64,000 nt of DNA, from positions 17,019 to 81,018 of the forward strand of contig JADLFV010000144.1 in assembly GCA_020849625.1 (NCBI GenBank), written 5' to 3'. A program made the position numbers and the translations under genes. The notes beneath the pieces were generated by a model that ran no database searches, was not told where the DNA came from, and saw only the letters and a list, made by a program, of their open reading frames with translations. Shown piece after piece: positions 10,534 through 19,410 of this stretch (position 1 is the stretch's first letter; every line of letters begins with the position of its first letter). The DNA is from Phycisphaeraceae bacterium (lineage in GTDB: Bacteria > Planctomycetota > Phycisphaerae > Phycisphaerales > Phycisphaeraceae).

Positions 10534-11396
10534 CCAGGCGCAGCGCGATCATGTTGCTCTTGACTTTGACGCTGCAGGGTTGCCAGCAGACGCAGACACG
10601 GGAGGAGCCGTTGCCTCCGCTGCGCGACGTGCGCGGTGATGTGCAGCCGCCGATCAATCCCGCCATGCCCGTGGGCCGGGCTCTGGTCAACATCCAGCAG
10701 ATTGCGCTGAGCCTGGAGCAGCCGACCGATCCAGCCTGGGAAGCGGTCGATGAGCAGGCTTTCCCGGCCGTGACCCGCAGCGTGTGGAACGCCAACGGCC
10801 TGCGTCTGGGCCTGATCCAGCGCAACCGCCTGCGCGACATGATCGAAAAGCTGCCCCCGGCCGCCAGCGTGGGCAATGAGCGCGTGCTGGCCGGCGATCA
10901 TCCCGTGGCCGTGCGCCGCTCGCCGCCGTTGGCGGGCGTGGTCACCGTCGATCTGACCATTCCACCCATGGCCGTGCAGGAGGAACAGATCACCGGCGGG
11001 CGGGCCCAGTTACTGCTGGATGTCAACGCCGGACAAACGCTGCGCCTCTCGCCGCACCATTATCTGCCGCAAGTCAGTCTGCTGCCGCGCAACGTGCTGG
11101 AGAAGGAACTGGACGGGCGCATCTATCACGAACTGGCGCTCTCGGCCGGGCTGGGGCCGCAGGACGTGCTGGTGCTGGGTCTGTATCGCCCGTGGCCTCT
11201 GCTGCTGGCCGATCCGATGCGTGACGAACAGGACGAGGCAGCCCGAAACGATGCGTCAGCGAAAAAGGTTTACGACCTGAGCAGTCCGCCGCCGATGGTC
11301 AACAACCTCGGCCGGGCCCTGATGACGCTCGACGCCGCCAACCGACCGCTGCAACTAATTCTGCTGATCACGATCGAACCGCTGGACGGCAACTGA
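10530..11396 (+). CDS. Predicted lipoprotein, unknown function
   Basis: 288 residues with a lipoprotein signal (MLLLTLTLQGC then QQTQT). The mature part has LRDVRGDVQPPINPAMPVGR, a beta-rich middle and a C-terminal segment on LLLADPMRDEQDEA. No recognised catalytic motif. The start ATG overlaps the argD stop (ATGA), so it is translated from the same message, but no functional link to arginine synthesis is evident. Probably anchored in the envelope. Confidence 0.72.
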   Translation: MTRRSAIMLLLTLTLQGCQQTQTREEPLPPLRDVRGDVQPPINPAMPVGRALVNIQQIALSLEQPTDPAWEAVDEQAFPAVTRSVWNANGLRLGLIQRNRLRDMIEKLPPAASVGNERVLAGDHPVAVRRSPPLAGVVTVDLTIPPMAVQEEQITGGRAQLLLDVNAGQTLRLSPHHYLPQVSLLPRNVLEKELDGRIYHELALSAGLGPQDVLVLGLYRPWPLLLADPMRDEQDEAARNDASAKKVYDLSSPPPMVNNLGRALMTLDAANRPLQLILLITIEPLDGN

Positions 11397-11491
11397 GTGT
11401 CCCCGCGAATACAAAGCGATGCGAATTGTCGCGCTAGCGCGGCAGAGCCGCGGCGTTTCGTAATGCTGTAATCACTCTGGATTATTGACAA

Positions 11492-12832
11492 TCACTCGCC
11501 CGACGGCGGCGCTTGCGAGGATTCGCCTCCCCCGCCACCGCTCTTGCGGCGACGACGGCGACGACGGCGACGCTTCTTTTTGGCCGGCTGCTCACCATCC
11601 TCAGGCGCAGCGGCGACTTCTTCGCCCTCCACTCCCAGCGCTTCCTCCTGCTCGTCTTGCGCCTGGCTGAGATCTTTCTCGATCTGCGGCTGCGGCGCGG
11701 ATGTGGATGGCGTCGGCTGGGCGGCGGGTTCACCATGGCGGCGGCGCTCGCGGCGCTGCTCGCGCTCGGCGGCTGCCTGCTCACGCTGCTGCTGAAGCTC
11801 GCGCTGCTGGCGTCGCCATTCGTTGGCCTCGTCCTTGCCCAGGACCTTGATGTTCTCCAGGGGATACGCGGCCGGTGGGCCGTGATCGAGCTTGACCAGC
11901 ACCAGTTGGGTGAGGATCTGCGTATCCAGCACGATGCCGATGCCGTCTTCGGTCTCGACCACCTGTTTCTTGTGCGGCAGGCGTTTGCGCAGCGTCTCGT
12001 AAGTCTCATCCTCGTAGCGCAGGCAGCACATCAGTCGCCCGCAGCGGCCGGAGATTTTCTTGGGGTCCAGCGTCGCCTTCTGCACCTTGGCCGAACGCAT
12101 GGACACCGGTTTGAGCACCTTCAGAAAGCCCTTGCAGCAGCAATACTGGCCGCACTTTTCATAATCAGCGACCAGCCGGGCTTCCTCGCGGGCATTAACC
12201 TGGCACATCTCGATGCGGGTGTGGTATTCGGCCGCCAGCTTGCGCACCAGTTCGCGGAAGTCCACCCACTTCTGCTCGGTCGTGTAGTAGAAGATGATCC
12301 GCTCACCGCCCAGCAGCAGCTCGACCTCGGTCAGCCTCATGTCCAGTTGCAGTTCAGCGATGAACTGGCGGGCGATGCGGATGATCTCGCCTTTGCCGGA
12401 CTCGAGGTGGCGCTGTTCGTTGAGGTCCTCGTGGCTGGCGATGCGCAGCACCTTGCCATCTTCGGTGAACGGATACTGCTTGCCGCCGGAGTTCTCCACG
12501 TAGTCCAGCAGTTGCTTGCGGCTGACGCTCATGCCGCAGCCGGCATTGGGACAGGTGGTGGTGAGCATCTCCGCCAGCTCAATGCCGCGGTTGGTGCGGA
12601 TCACCAGCTTGGATCCGCAGCCGGGCTTGTCAGCGCCCTCGTAGGGCAGTTCCGCGACTTTCTTCTGATAACCGTAACGGACAACGATGCTCTTGGGAGG
12701 CTCCAGGCGTTCATAGACGCGCTGATCCTCTTCTTCCAGCATCACGGGCAAAGGGGTGATCGATCCAGGCACGAAAGGCTGCTCCGTACAAACTGCCACG
12801 ACAAACCGCCCGCCACAATTGGCTGGGGACAT
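11492..12832 (-). CDS. ricT: PSP1-domain protein, RicT (YaaT)-like
   Basis: 446 residues. The PSP1 C-terminal domain spans roughly residues 180-310, with the Cys-rich motifs CGQYCCCKGF and SGRCGRLMCCLRYEDETYETL that in RicT proteins help bind a [4Fe-4S] cluster in the RicA-RicF-RicT complex. Residues 65-110 add extra Cys (GCGSKLVIRTNRGIE, TTTCPNAGCGMS). The C-terminal 120 residues are a charged, coiled-coil-like Glu/Arg/Gln region ending in a KKKRRRRRRRRRRKS tract, which could bind RNA. That tail is not typical of Bacillus YaaT. The start is uncertain (12832 or the Met at 12742). Roles of RicT in RNA processing are known from Bacillus; the role here is inferred. Confidence 0.87.
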   Translation of the reverse strand: MSPANCGGRFVVAVCTEQPFVPGSITPLPVMLEEEDQRVYERLEPPKSIVVRYGYQKKVAELPYEGADKPGCGSKLVIRTNRGIELAEMLTTTCPNAGCGMSVSRKQLLDYVENSGGKQYPFTEDGKVLRIASHEDLNEQRHLESGKGEIIRIARQFIAELQLDMRLTEVELLLGGERIIFYYTTEQKWVDFRELVRKLAAEYHTRIEMCQVNAREEARLVADYEKCGQYCCCKGFLKVLKPVSMRSAKVQKATLDPKKISGRCGRLMCCLRYEDETYETLRKRLPHKKQVVETEDGIGIVLDTQILTQLVLVKLDHGPPAAYPLENIKVLGKDEANEWRRQQRELQQQREQAAAEREQRRERRRHGEPAAQPTPSTSAPQPQIEKDLSQAQDEQEEALGVEGEEVAAAPEDGEQPAKKKRRRRRRRRRKSGGGGGESSQAPPSGE

Positions 12833-12983
12833 TGCCGGAGGTGCTTAACAACAAGCATCCGGGGGCGGGGATTGTCGTCGGGGTGGTTTTTTAAGTCCCG
12901 CGTCCGCCCGACCGGAGCGCGGGTTCCCAGTACGAAGCAGGCCTAACAGGATAGCAGAGGCCTCGCGGCCGATCCAGTGTTTT

Positions 12984-13295
12984 TCACGTATCGCTCGGCG
13001 CGGGCTTGCAGATGCCGCCCTTGCACTTGCAGCATCGGCTCATCATGTTGTATAGCCAGGCAAACACCAGCCCGGCGATGAAGCCGTCGGCCAGGGCATA
13101 GAGCGTGCCCGTGATGACGTTGCCGATGCCCGTGCCCACGCCGGTGGCCTGGTAGCCGGGGTAGATGGAGGCCACGATCTCCAGGAACGCCTGGCCGTAG
13201 GGAGGCCACATCAGGTTGGCCAGGCCCACCAGCAGAACCGACAGGCTCCAAAGGATGCCCGCCGCCAGGGCAAACGTGCAGGTGCATAGTTTCAT
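12984..13295 (-). CDS. Small two-TM membrane protein (holin-like annotation family)
   Basis: 103 residues. The start at 13295 has GGAG at good spacing. Two hydrophobic helices surround SIYPGYQATGVGTGIGNVIT, and the second ends ALADGFIAGLVFAWLYNMM. This SIYPGY...G...FVDGFIGGxxFAWLYN pattern is known from small proteins often labelled bacteriophage holin, although no phage genes are near. The C-terminus is Cys-rich (SRCCKCKGGICKP), which may bind a metal. It is divergent from the sigma factor operon; the 180-base gap between them shows nothing else I can support. Confidence 0.75.
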   Translation of the reverse strand: MKLCTCTFALAAGILWSLSVLLVGLANLMWPPYGQAFLEIVASIYPGYQATGVGTGIGNVITGTLYALADGFIAGLVFAWLYNMMSRCCKCKGGICKPAPSDT

Positions 13296-13475
13296 GGCAG
13301 ATCTCCGTGAGGGTGAGGGGAAATGGCAACGTGAAGCGAAATTATACCCCGACCGCGGAAGCAATCCGAAATTGCCCCGAAAGTGCTCTGCTGTGCGGTT
13401 CAGGGCCTGGGTGGTTGAATCCGGGTAAGCTGCGGGGGTCGCTGCAGGGTCCGATAGCGTGACCGGGAGGCCGAT

Positions 13476-14069
13476 TTGCAACCCAGGGCCGGACAGAACG
13501 TAGGGCAGGATGTGACCGACCGCGTCGCCGAATCGACAGACGACGCACATCTTGCGCGACTGGCTTCGGGCGGTGATCGCACCGCAGCCGCCCTGCTGGT
13601 CAACCGATACCAGCCGACCGTGCGCGGATTTCTGCGCCGGCTGACGGGAGATGGGCATCTGGCTGACGACCTGACTCAGGAGACCATGTTTCGCATGTTG
13701 CGACACGCGCACGCCTATGACCCCAAGCACGCCATGAAGACCTGGCTGTTGACCATCGCCCGGCGGCTGTGGATCGACCATCTGCGCCGCAGTGCCCGCC
13801 GCGATGTCCTGACCCTCGAGCAGACCGAGCCCGGCAACCTGCCCGCCCCGCATGAGTCAGCCGCCCTCGCCGAGCAGCGCGAGCAACTGGACCGGGCCCT
13901 CCAGCAGCTCAGCGAGGCCCAGCGCTGCGCCGTGACCTTGTTCTATCAGCAGGAGTTGAGCGTGGAGCAGATCGCGGTGGTGATGCACATGCCGCAGGGC
14001 ACGGTCAAAAGCCACCTGTACCGGGCCCGGGAACGCCTGCGCCAGATCATGGGGATCAATGAATCATGA
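13476..14069 (+). CDS. ECF-type RNA polymerase sigma factor
   Basis: About 197 residues with sigma-70 region 2 (LVNRYQPTVRGFLRRLTGDG, LADDLTQETMFRML, TWLLTIARRLWIDHLRRS) and region 4 (LQQLSEAQRCAVTLFY, LSVEQIAVVMHMPQGTVKSH, with the helix-turn-helix). The listed start is a TTG at 13476; a GTG 12 codons later is an alternative. The stop overlaps the next gene by ATGA, the usual sigma/anti-sigma arrangement. It likely directs an envelope or stress regulon that includes its own operon. Confidence 0.92.
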   Translation: MQPRAGQNVGQDVTDRVAESTDDAHLARLASGGDRTAAALLVNRYQPTVRGFLRRLTGDGHLADDLTQETMFRMLRHAHAYDPKHAMKTWLLTIARRLWIDHLRRSARRDVLTLEQTEPGNLPAPHESAALAEQREQLDRALQQLSEAQRCAVTLFYQQELSVEQIAVVMHMPQGTVKSHLYRARERLRQIMGINES

Positions 14070-14476
14070 ACGATCCGTTGCGCAAACTGTTTCAGACCGA
14101 CGTGCCGCCCGATGCGGCGATGACGCAGCGCGTGGTCGATCGCTGGATCGCTCACCGCGCCAGGTCCCGGCGCTGGCGGCGCGTGCTGGCGACGATTGGA
14201 CCGTTGACTGCCGCAGCCGCCCTGGTGATCGGCGGACTGGCGATCCATCAAAGCGCCCAGCGCACCCGTCAGCGCCAGGCCGGCCAGGCAGTGGCACTGC
14301 TGATCCGCGACGCCCGAATCGATGAACTGGTGCAGCCGAGCCTGATTGACGCCGCCCTGCAGCACACATCCGTGCTGCTGAATCCCGACCAGACGCTGGC
14401 CCTGTTGATTCCCCGCCCGCGCGAACTGATCGATTCTCAGGCGCCTGTCGCCGACGAAGGAACGCACACGCCATGA
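14066..14476 (+). CDS. Putative anti-sigma factor (single-TM)
   Basis: 136 residues. A cytoplasmic N-terminal stretch (MNDPLRKLFQTDVPPDAAM, RVVDRWIAHRARSRRWRR) is followed by one membrane helix at about residues 41-62 (VLATIGPLTAAAALVIGGLAI) and a periplasmic tail. No zinc-binding HxxxCxxC motif is present, so it is not a standard ZAS-type anti-sigma factor. The role is inferred from its overlap with the ECF sigma gene upstream and the exported protein gene downstream. Confidence 0.65.
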   Translation: MNDPLRKLFQTDVPPDAAMTQRVVDRWIAHRARSRRWRRVLATIGPLTAAAALVIGGLAIHQSAQRTRQRQAGQAVALLIRDARIDELVQPSLIDAALQHTSVLLNPDQTLALLIPRPRELIDSQAPVADEGTHTP

Positions 14477-16008
14477 CGCGCCTTCTTCCTGTCATCTGGA
14501 TGTCGCTGCTGCTGAGCGCCGCCCCGCTGCTTGCGCAGGACCAGTTGCAGAATCCCGCGGCCCTGGCGCCGGCCGACGCTGCGGTTTTTCTCGAACTGCA
14601 CGACGTGGCCCAGCTTCAGAAACAGTGGAGCGACGACCCGATCCTGCAGCGCATCTACGATCACATGCCCGCCCGCAAAAATCCCGACGCCTGGCTGCTG
14701 ATCCAAGTGGCCCTGGGCATGGACGGCCGCCAGATCATCAATACCTACTTCAGCCGCCAGATCGTGCTGATCGGACAGGCAGCCGGCAAGGGTCAGCCGG
14801 GTGTGATTCTTTCTCGCATCAATCCCGCCGATGCTCAGCGCGTCATCCAGGGCCTGATGCTGACCAAGATAGCCAAGGCCGGCGACTTCGATGTCTATGA
14901 GCCGCAGGATCGCAACAGCGTGTTCGCCTTTGGCAACTCGTGGATGGCGATCGCCGATGCCTATGCAGAGCCGTTCCTGATGCACGTGCTGGATTCAATG
15001 AAAGCCGGCCCGCACCTGGCCGACGATGAGCAGTATCAACAGCACGTCGCCAGGCTGCCCGCAGCCCGCCATGGCACCGCTTTCATGCGCGACGAACACG
15101 GCACCCATGCCGTGGGTCTGGTCAGCCGCGACGACGGCTTCGCCCTGCACTATGCCGGAGCCAGCGACAAGTTCGCCCGCGTGCTGTCCAAACTCGGCGA
15201 CGCCAGAACGCTCGACTTCGGCCCCACGCCGCCCGACGCCATCTTCGCCGCCACCCTCAACCTCTACAATCCCAATCCGCGCAACATGGAACTCGTCGAT
15301 CGCCTGATCGCCCCGCGCACCTTCCAGCACGATGTCCTGCCCGGGCTGGGCGCGCCGCTGGTGGTGTGGATCAGCCCCATCACCATCGACGAAGAAGATC
15401 ACAACGCCGCCTCGCTCGGACTGGCGGTCCACCTGGTTGACGACAACGTCCGCTCCATCCTCGACAGCGCGTTCAACAACCTCATCCTCATCGCCAACTT
15501 CACCGGCCTGCAATGGGGCCTGCCCGCCTTCTCGCCCGAAGCCCGCGCTCACGACGATCACGCCTACACCGTGGCCGGCATCGGGGCCGCGCTCGCTCAA
15601 CGCAGCGGCGTCAATATCCTGCGCCACGTCGAACTGGCCTACGGCTCGGTCGGCGACTGGTACGTGCTGACCAGCAACGCGCAAACCTTCAATGCCGCCC
15701 TCGACAGTCTCACGCCACCCAAACCCGAAGCCGCACCCGCTGACACAACTTCCGGGGGCGGGACTTCCGGGGGCCGTCCCATCGCTCGCCTGCGCTTCAA
15801 CGGCCTTGCCCTGGCGGACCTGCTGACCGAGTGGAGCACCCGCCTCGGCGAAAGCCCCGCCTACGGCCGGCGCCCCCAGGCTGTCCGTGCCGTGGAAAAA
15901 CTCACCAAAGCCGCCGACTGGCTCGGCCACTTCCAGCGCGTCGAGATGTCCCTCGACACCGACGAGTCCGGCGCCATCCTCGGCGAACTCGACGTGACAA
16001 GGCCGTGA
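14473..16008 (+). CDS. Exported protein, DUF3352-like, in ECF sigma operon
   Basis: 511 residues with a signal peptide (VIWMSLLLSAAPLLAQ). The mature start ALAPADAAVFLELHDVAQLQ and later IDEEDHNAASLGLAVHLVDD recall planctomycete DUF3352-like proteins; the similarity is by eye. It is the last gene of a three-gene overlapping operon with the ECF sigma factor and the anti-sigma-like protein, so it may be their sensor or output. Near residue 430 the sequence TTSGGGTSGGRP is encoded by two tandem copies of the dispersed 13-mer at 15748-15775. Confidence 0.78.
   Translation: MTRLLPVIWMSLLLSAAPLLAQDQLQNPAALAPADAAVFLELHDVAQLQKQWSDDPILQRIYDHMPARKNPDAWLLIQVALGMDGRQIINTYFSRQIVLIGQAAGKGQPGVILSRINPADAQRVIQGLMLTKIAKAGDFDVYEPQDRNSVFAFGNSWMAIADAYAEPFLMHVLDSMKAGPHLADDEQYQQHVARLPAARHGTAFMRDEHGTHAVGLVSRDDGFALHYAGASDKFARVLSKLGDARTLDFGPTPPDAIFAATLNLYNPNPRNMELVDRLIAPRTFQHDVLPGLGAPLVVWISPITIDEEDHNAASLGLAVHLVDDNVRSILDSAFNNLILIANFTGLQWGLPAFSPEARAHDDHAYTVAGIGAALAQRSGVNILRHVELAYGSVGDWYVLTSNAQTFNAALDSLTPPKPEAAPADTTSGGGTSGGRPIARLRFNGLALADLLTEWSTRLGESPAYGRRPQAVRAVEKLTKAADWLGHFQRVEMSLDTDESGAILGELDVTRP
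15748..15775. repeat. Two copies of ACTTCCGGGGGC repeat inside a CDS
   Basis: 15748-15760 and 15763-15775, direct orientation, encode the insertion TTSGGGTSGG in the exported protein. Confidence 0.75.
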
Positions 16009-16021
16009 GAGGCGGCGGGGT

Positions 16022-16125
16022 AATTGCTTGATTCCCTGATTGCTTGAATGGGTGAATGCTTGAGGCGGGGTACAAACTCCCCAAAGCCCCAAGCAGGCAT
16101 TCAAGAAATCAAGCAATCACCAATT
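16022..16125. repeat. Imperfect long inverted repeat
   Basis: Left arm contains TTGCTTGATT and TGATTGCTTGAATG; right arm has the complement (CATTCAAGAAATCAAGCAAT). It lies just past the stop of the exported protein gene and may fold as a large hairpin. The 391-base gap 16009-16399 holds this and two AT-rich palindromes, and no credible gene. Confidence 0.55.
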
Positions 16126-16214
16126 TCCTCTATCGCGTCCCCCGCGCCGCCACATTCATCGCCACCCCCATCAACCGCCGCCCCCTATCTCCGCCATGGA
16201 TCAAGCTGACAAAG

Positions 16215-16243
16215 AAGAACATATTTAACTTAAATATGTTCTT
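16215..16243. repeat. AT-rich perfect palindrome, copy 1
   Basis: Arms AAGAACATATTTA (16215-16227) and TAAATATGTTCTT (16231-16243) with loop ACT. It lies between convergent genes and could act as a two-way terminator or a protein-binding site. Confidence 0.8.
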
Positions 16244-16295
16244 TGCGGTCAGCATATCGAGGCTGGGTGATCGGGTGGTGTGGAGGCTGAAACAG

Positions 16296-16325
16296 GAGAA
16301 CAGATTTAAGTTAAATATGTTCTTC
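16296..16325. repeat. AT-rich palindrome, copy 2 (inverted relative to copy 1)
   Basis: Arms GAGAACAGATTTA and TAAATATGTTCTT, loop AGT, one mismatch. Its reverse complement shares AGAACATATTTAACTTAAAT with copy 1. Confidence 0.8.
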
Positions 16326-16399
16326 TCGCTTTCGCAGAAGTTGTGCCCGCATCGGCCGTGCCAGCGCCAATCCAAGTGGCTGCATCAATCCATTTGAGA

Positions 16400-17977
16400 T
16401 CAATCGGCTGCGACCCACGGCAGACGGGTCGCCTCCAGCGCTGCCGGCGACTTCACGCTGCGCCAGCCCAGCCAGGCGGACACGATCACGATGAACAAAA
16501 CCGGCAAGGCGTATTGCAGATAGACCGGCGACAGGATGCGTTCGATGCCCCCCGGAACGAGCCCGCTGTTGACCGCGCGATAGAACTTCTCGATGTTGAG
16601 CAAAGGCAGCTTCGGCTGGATCGAGCAGGCGCTGGCGATCGACAAGGTCAGGCACAAGCCCAGCAACCCGCCGTAAATGGCATGGCGCAGCAGGCAGATC
16701 ATCCAGGCGCTCAATGTGAAGGCCAACAGGTGCAGCGGAAGAATCATGCAGGTGAATGGATCGCCAATCAACTCGCCGCCCTCTCCCGCCAGTGCAAGTA
16801 CCAGCAGCGGCACCCCATGCGTCGCCGCCAGCAGCACTGCTGCACCGACGATCCAGCGCGGCCAATACCAGCTTGTGACATCGATCGGCGTGCTGCGCCA
16901 GAACGCCAGCGTGCGCGTCTCCAGATCGCCGGCAAACGCTGCGGCAGCCAGCAGCACCGCCAGTACGAAACCAATCCCCAACATCAATTCGCTGTAAGTG
17001 CCCACCATCTGTTGAATATCGATTTGCGAGTAATACCAGTATGATTTGAGCCCTTCGAGCAGCGCCATCAACAACGCAAACACAATCGACACCGCGATCA
17101 ACCAGCGAATCTCCCGCCACAGTTTCCACGCCATGGCCGCACTGGTGCTGACAAACGGCGGCCGCAGATAGCCAAACGTGCGCACCCGTGACGGTCCCGC
17201 CAGACGCACCGGCCGACCCCAGACCAAAATCGCCCACCCGATCAGCAGCAACAGCGCCACCGATTGGCCCAAACCGCGCTGCCAAAGCCCGAATGAGGAG
17301 GCCTCAGCCCACGAGATGCCGCCAATCGGCGAAAGGGGCAGCAGATTCACCAGCCAGACCAAGTCCAGTCTCCTCGACAATTCGTCAATCAGCACCAAGA
17401 CAACGAACATGACCAACCAAACCAGCATCGCGGCCGCACCCGCTGCGACGCGCGTGCGGAAATATACACCGATCGCCATGGTCCACAGGCCGACCTGAGC
17501 GGCGCCAATGCCTGCAACTAACAGAGCCATCCCCAGCGCGTGATGAAGCTTGCCCGGGCCGTGGAGCATCATCCATTGCCGGGCGATCGCATCGAGCGTG
17601 TCGTCGGTCAGCATCAGGCGCAGACCGATCAACACGTAAACCCAGCCCCAGGCGATCACGACCGGCAAGACGCAGGCGATCAGTCCGCCGCACACTTCGT
17701 AAAAAGCAACCGTGCTCCGCCGCACCGGTAGCGCCAGCAGCCTGTCCATGACTGCCGATTCGCGTGCCCCGGCCGCAGCCTGCACGCCGATCAACAGCGC
17801 GCCGGCGCTGGCCAACACCAGCAGCAACACCTGAAGAACACCAAGGACCATGTCGGTGTCGCGGTGCATCGTTGCCGCTGTCAGCAACACCACCGCCGTT
17901 CCCGACAGCACGGCCACCATCCACTTGCGCTCGTGCCACTGGCGAAGCAGCAGATTCAGGTGAATCGAGCCGGTCAC
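16400..17977 (-). CDS. ABC transporter permease
   Basis: 525 residues with about twelve hydrophobic segments, for example GVLQVLLLVLASAGALLIGV, GLIACVLPVVIAWGWVYVLI and LMLGIGFVLAVLLAAAAFAG. Two similar halves suggest a duplicated ABC-2-type permease. Sequence after the first helices, RESAVMDRLLALPVRRSTVA, and GDLETRTLAFWRSTPIDVTS in the second half are like the conserved cytoplasmic loops of YtrC/D and NosY-like permeases. It overlaps the ATPase gene by ATGA. The substrate is unknown; export of a compound or membrane-stress defence is typical for YtrA-controlled systems. Confidence 0.85.
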   Translation of the reverse strand: MTGSIHLNLLLRQWHERKWMVAVLSGTAVVLLTAATMHRDTDMVLGVLQVLLLVLASAGALLIGVQAAAGARESAVMDRLLALPVRRSTVAFYEVCGGLIACVLPVVIAWGWVYVLIGLRLMLTDDTLDAIARQWMMLHGPGKLHHALGMALLVAGIGAAQVGLWTMAIGVYFRTRVAAGAAAMLVWLVMFVVLVLIDELSRRLDLVWLVNLLPLSPIGGISWAEASSFGLWQRGLGQSVALLLLIGWAILVWGRPVRLAGPSRVRTFGYLRPPFVSTSAAMAWKLWREIRWLIAVSIVFALLMALLEGLKSYWYYSQIDIQQMVGTYSELMLGIGFVLAVLLAAAAFAGDLETRTLAFWRSTPIDVTSWYWPRWIVGAAVLLAATHGVPLLVLALAGEGGELIGDPFTCMILPLHLLAFTLSAWMICLLRHAIYGGLLGLCLTLSIASACSIQPKLPLLNIEKFYRAVNSGLVPGGIERILSPVYLQYALPVLFIVIVSAWLGWRSVKSPAALEATRLPWVAAD

Positions 17978-18981
17978 GCCGCCGCCTCCTGCAACTTGGG
18001 GTCGTCCGCATGGCGCTGCCCGTCGGGCCGGCCGATGACGTAGGCTTCGAAAATCTCATCCAGGTTCAGATCGACCACGCGGAACGTCACGCCGTTCTGC
18101 CGCAGTTGCTCGATCGCCTGCGGGGCGTCGCTGAGCGTGACGGCTGTTTCAGTCGGACCGGGCAGCACGTCCAGCTTGTTCAGGGGCAATGTCAACTTGT
18201 GGTAATCGCCGCTCGCCATGCGCAGTTGCTTGACGTTGTGGCGCAGCGTCTCGGTGTCCTGCTGAATCACGATGCGGCCGCGGTCGAGGATGGCAACCTG
18301 GTCGGCGATCGGCTCCACCTCGTAGAGCAAATGCGAAGAGTAAAACACCGTGCGGCCTTCGGACTGAAGGTGCATGATCAGGTCGCGGTTGAACTGCTTG
18401 CGCATGATGGGGTCCAGCCCCAACGCCGGGTCGTCGAGGATGATCACCTGCGGCCGATGTGCCAGCGCCAGCAGCAATCCCAGGCGCACGGTCTGGCCCT
18501 TGGACAGATGCTTGATCTTCGTGCTGCGCGACAACTCGAACTGCTGCAGGTAACGATTGGCCAGGTTGGTGTCCCACGTCGGATAGAACGGGGCCATGAA
18601 GCGGGTGATCTGCTCCACGGTCATCCAACTGAACATCCTCTGGTCTTCCGCCAGGTAACCGACGCGGCGGCGAACTTCGATGGCGTCCTTGCACGGGTCA
18701 AGACCAAGCACGCGCATCCCCGCCGGGAAGGGCTCGTGCTTGGACATGGGAACCGGGGTCACAGACCCCGGCTCTGCTGAGCCGCACCCGGAACCCCCGG
18801 AAGAGTCCGGCTTGAGCAGTCCCAGCAGCAGGCGCAGGGTGGTGGTCTTGCCCGCGCCGTTGCGGCCGAGCAGGGCGAAGGTCCGGCCGCGCTCGACGGT
18901 GAAGCTGACATCCTCCAGCACGCGCTTGCGGCCGAAGCTCTTGGATAGACCGCGTACGATAATGTCGGGTGAATCAGTCAT
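17974..18981 (-). CDS. ABC transporter ATP-binding protein
   Basis: 335 residues. Walker A is LLGRNGAGKTTT, the signature region is HLSKGQTVRLGLLLALAHRP, Walker B is VIILDDPALGLDP and the switch His lies in VFYSSHLLYEVEPIAD. The Q-loop region is VGYLAEDQRMFSWMTVEQI. Between Walker A and the Q-loop is an odd insertion (SSGGSGCGSAEPGSVTPVPM) encoded by dispersed repeats at 18751-18803. It forms a transporter with the downstream permease and is controlled by the upstream GntR gene; both junctions overlap by 4 bases. Confidence 0.93.
   Translation of the reverse strand: MTDSPDIIVRGLSKSFGRKRVLEDVSFTVERGRTFALLGRNGAGKTTTLRLLLGLLKPDSSGGSGCGSAEPGSVTPVPMSKHEPFPAGMRVLGLDPCKDAIEVRRRVGYLAEDQRMFSWMTVEQITRFMAPFYPTWDTNLANRYLQQFELSRSTKIKHLSKGQTVRLGLLLALAHRPQVIILDDPALGLDPIMRKQFNRDLIMHLQSEGRTVFYSSHLLYEVEPIADQVAILDRGRIVIQQDTETLRHNVKQLRMASGDYHKLTLPLNKLDVLPGPTETAVTLSDAPQAIEQLRQNGVTFRVVDLNLDEIFEAYVIGRPDGQRHADDPKLQEAAA
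18751..18803. repeat. Composite dispersed repeat inside the ABC ATPase gene
   Basis: CCGGGGTCACAGACCCCGG palindrome (18753-18771) followed by CCCCCGGAAG (18794-18803). Encodes EPGSVTPV and SSGGS in frame between conserved ATPase motifs. Confidence 0.75.
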
Positions 18982-19400
18982 GTCGATGTTTCCCCTTGCG
19001 ACTCTTGCGGATGTGAGCCACTAATGTTCGCGTTGTCCAGGGCCTGCTCGAACGCAGCTCGAAGCTCAGCCGCTTCCAGGCCGAGCATTCGGCCGTGGCG
19101 GATCAGTTGCCCCAGCTCCTCCTCGAACTTGTCGCGCTGGCCGTTCAGTTGGCTCAGGGGCGGCTTGAGGGCCACGAAAGTGCCCGAGCCGTGGCGGCGC
19201 TCCAGGTAGCCCTCGCTGGTCAACTTTTCATAGACCCGCAGGATGGTGTTGGGGTTGACCGTGAGCATCTCAGCCAACTCGCGCACCGAGGGCACCCTGG
19301 CCCCCGCGGGCAGCGTCCCGGCCAGGCACTGGGCCCGCACCTGGCTGGCGATCTGCCGGCTGATGGGGACGCTGGAGCCTTTTTCGATGCGGATGAACAT
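18978..19400 (-). CDS. GntR-family regulator, YtrA subfamily
   Basis: 140 residues. Winged helix-turn-helix at the N-terminus (SSVPISRQIASQVRAQCLAG, RVPSVRELAEMLTVNPNTIL, RVYEKLTSEGYLERRHGSGT), followed by a short C-terminal helical region of about 60 residues, as in YtrA regulators. It heads the operon with the ABC ATPase and permease (ATGA overlap at 18978). YtrA-type proteins usually repress their own ABC operon until cell-envelope antibiotics or other signals appear. A promoter and an 18-bp palindromic operator lie upstream. No normal ribosome site precedes the ATG; a 7-base tandem repeat occupies the leader. Confidence 0.93.
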   Translation of the reverse strand: MFIRIEKGSSVPISRQIASQVRAQCLAGTLPAGARVPSVRELAEMLTVNPNTILRVYEKLTSEGYLERRHGSGTFVALKPPLSQLNGQRDKFEEELGQLIRHGRMLGLEAAELRAAFEQALDNANISGSHPQESQGETST

Positions 19401-19410
19401 TTGGGGCCAG

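Noticed and set aside
11513-12946. Plus-strand ORF opposite ricT
   Set aside because: Leu/Ala-rich antisense frame; the minus strand encodes a clear PSP1 protein.
12984-13295. Phage holin and hence a prophage
   Set aside because: Only a small two-helix membrane protein of this family is present; no lysin, tail, integrase or other phage gene is near.
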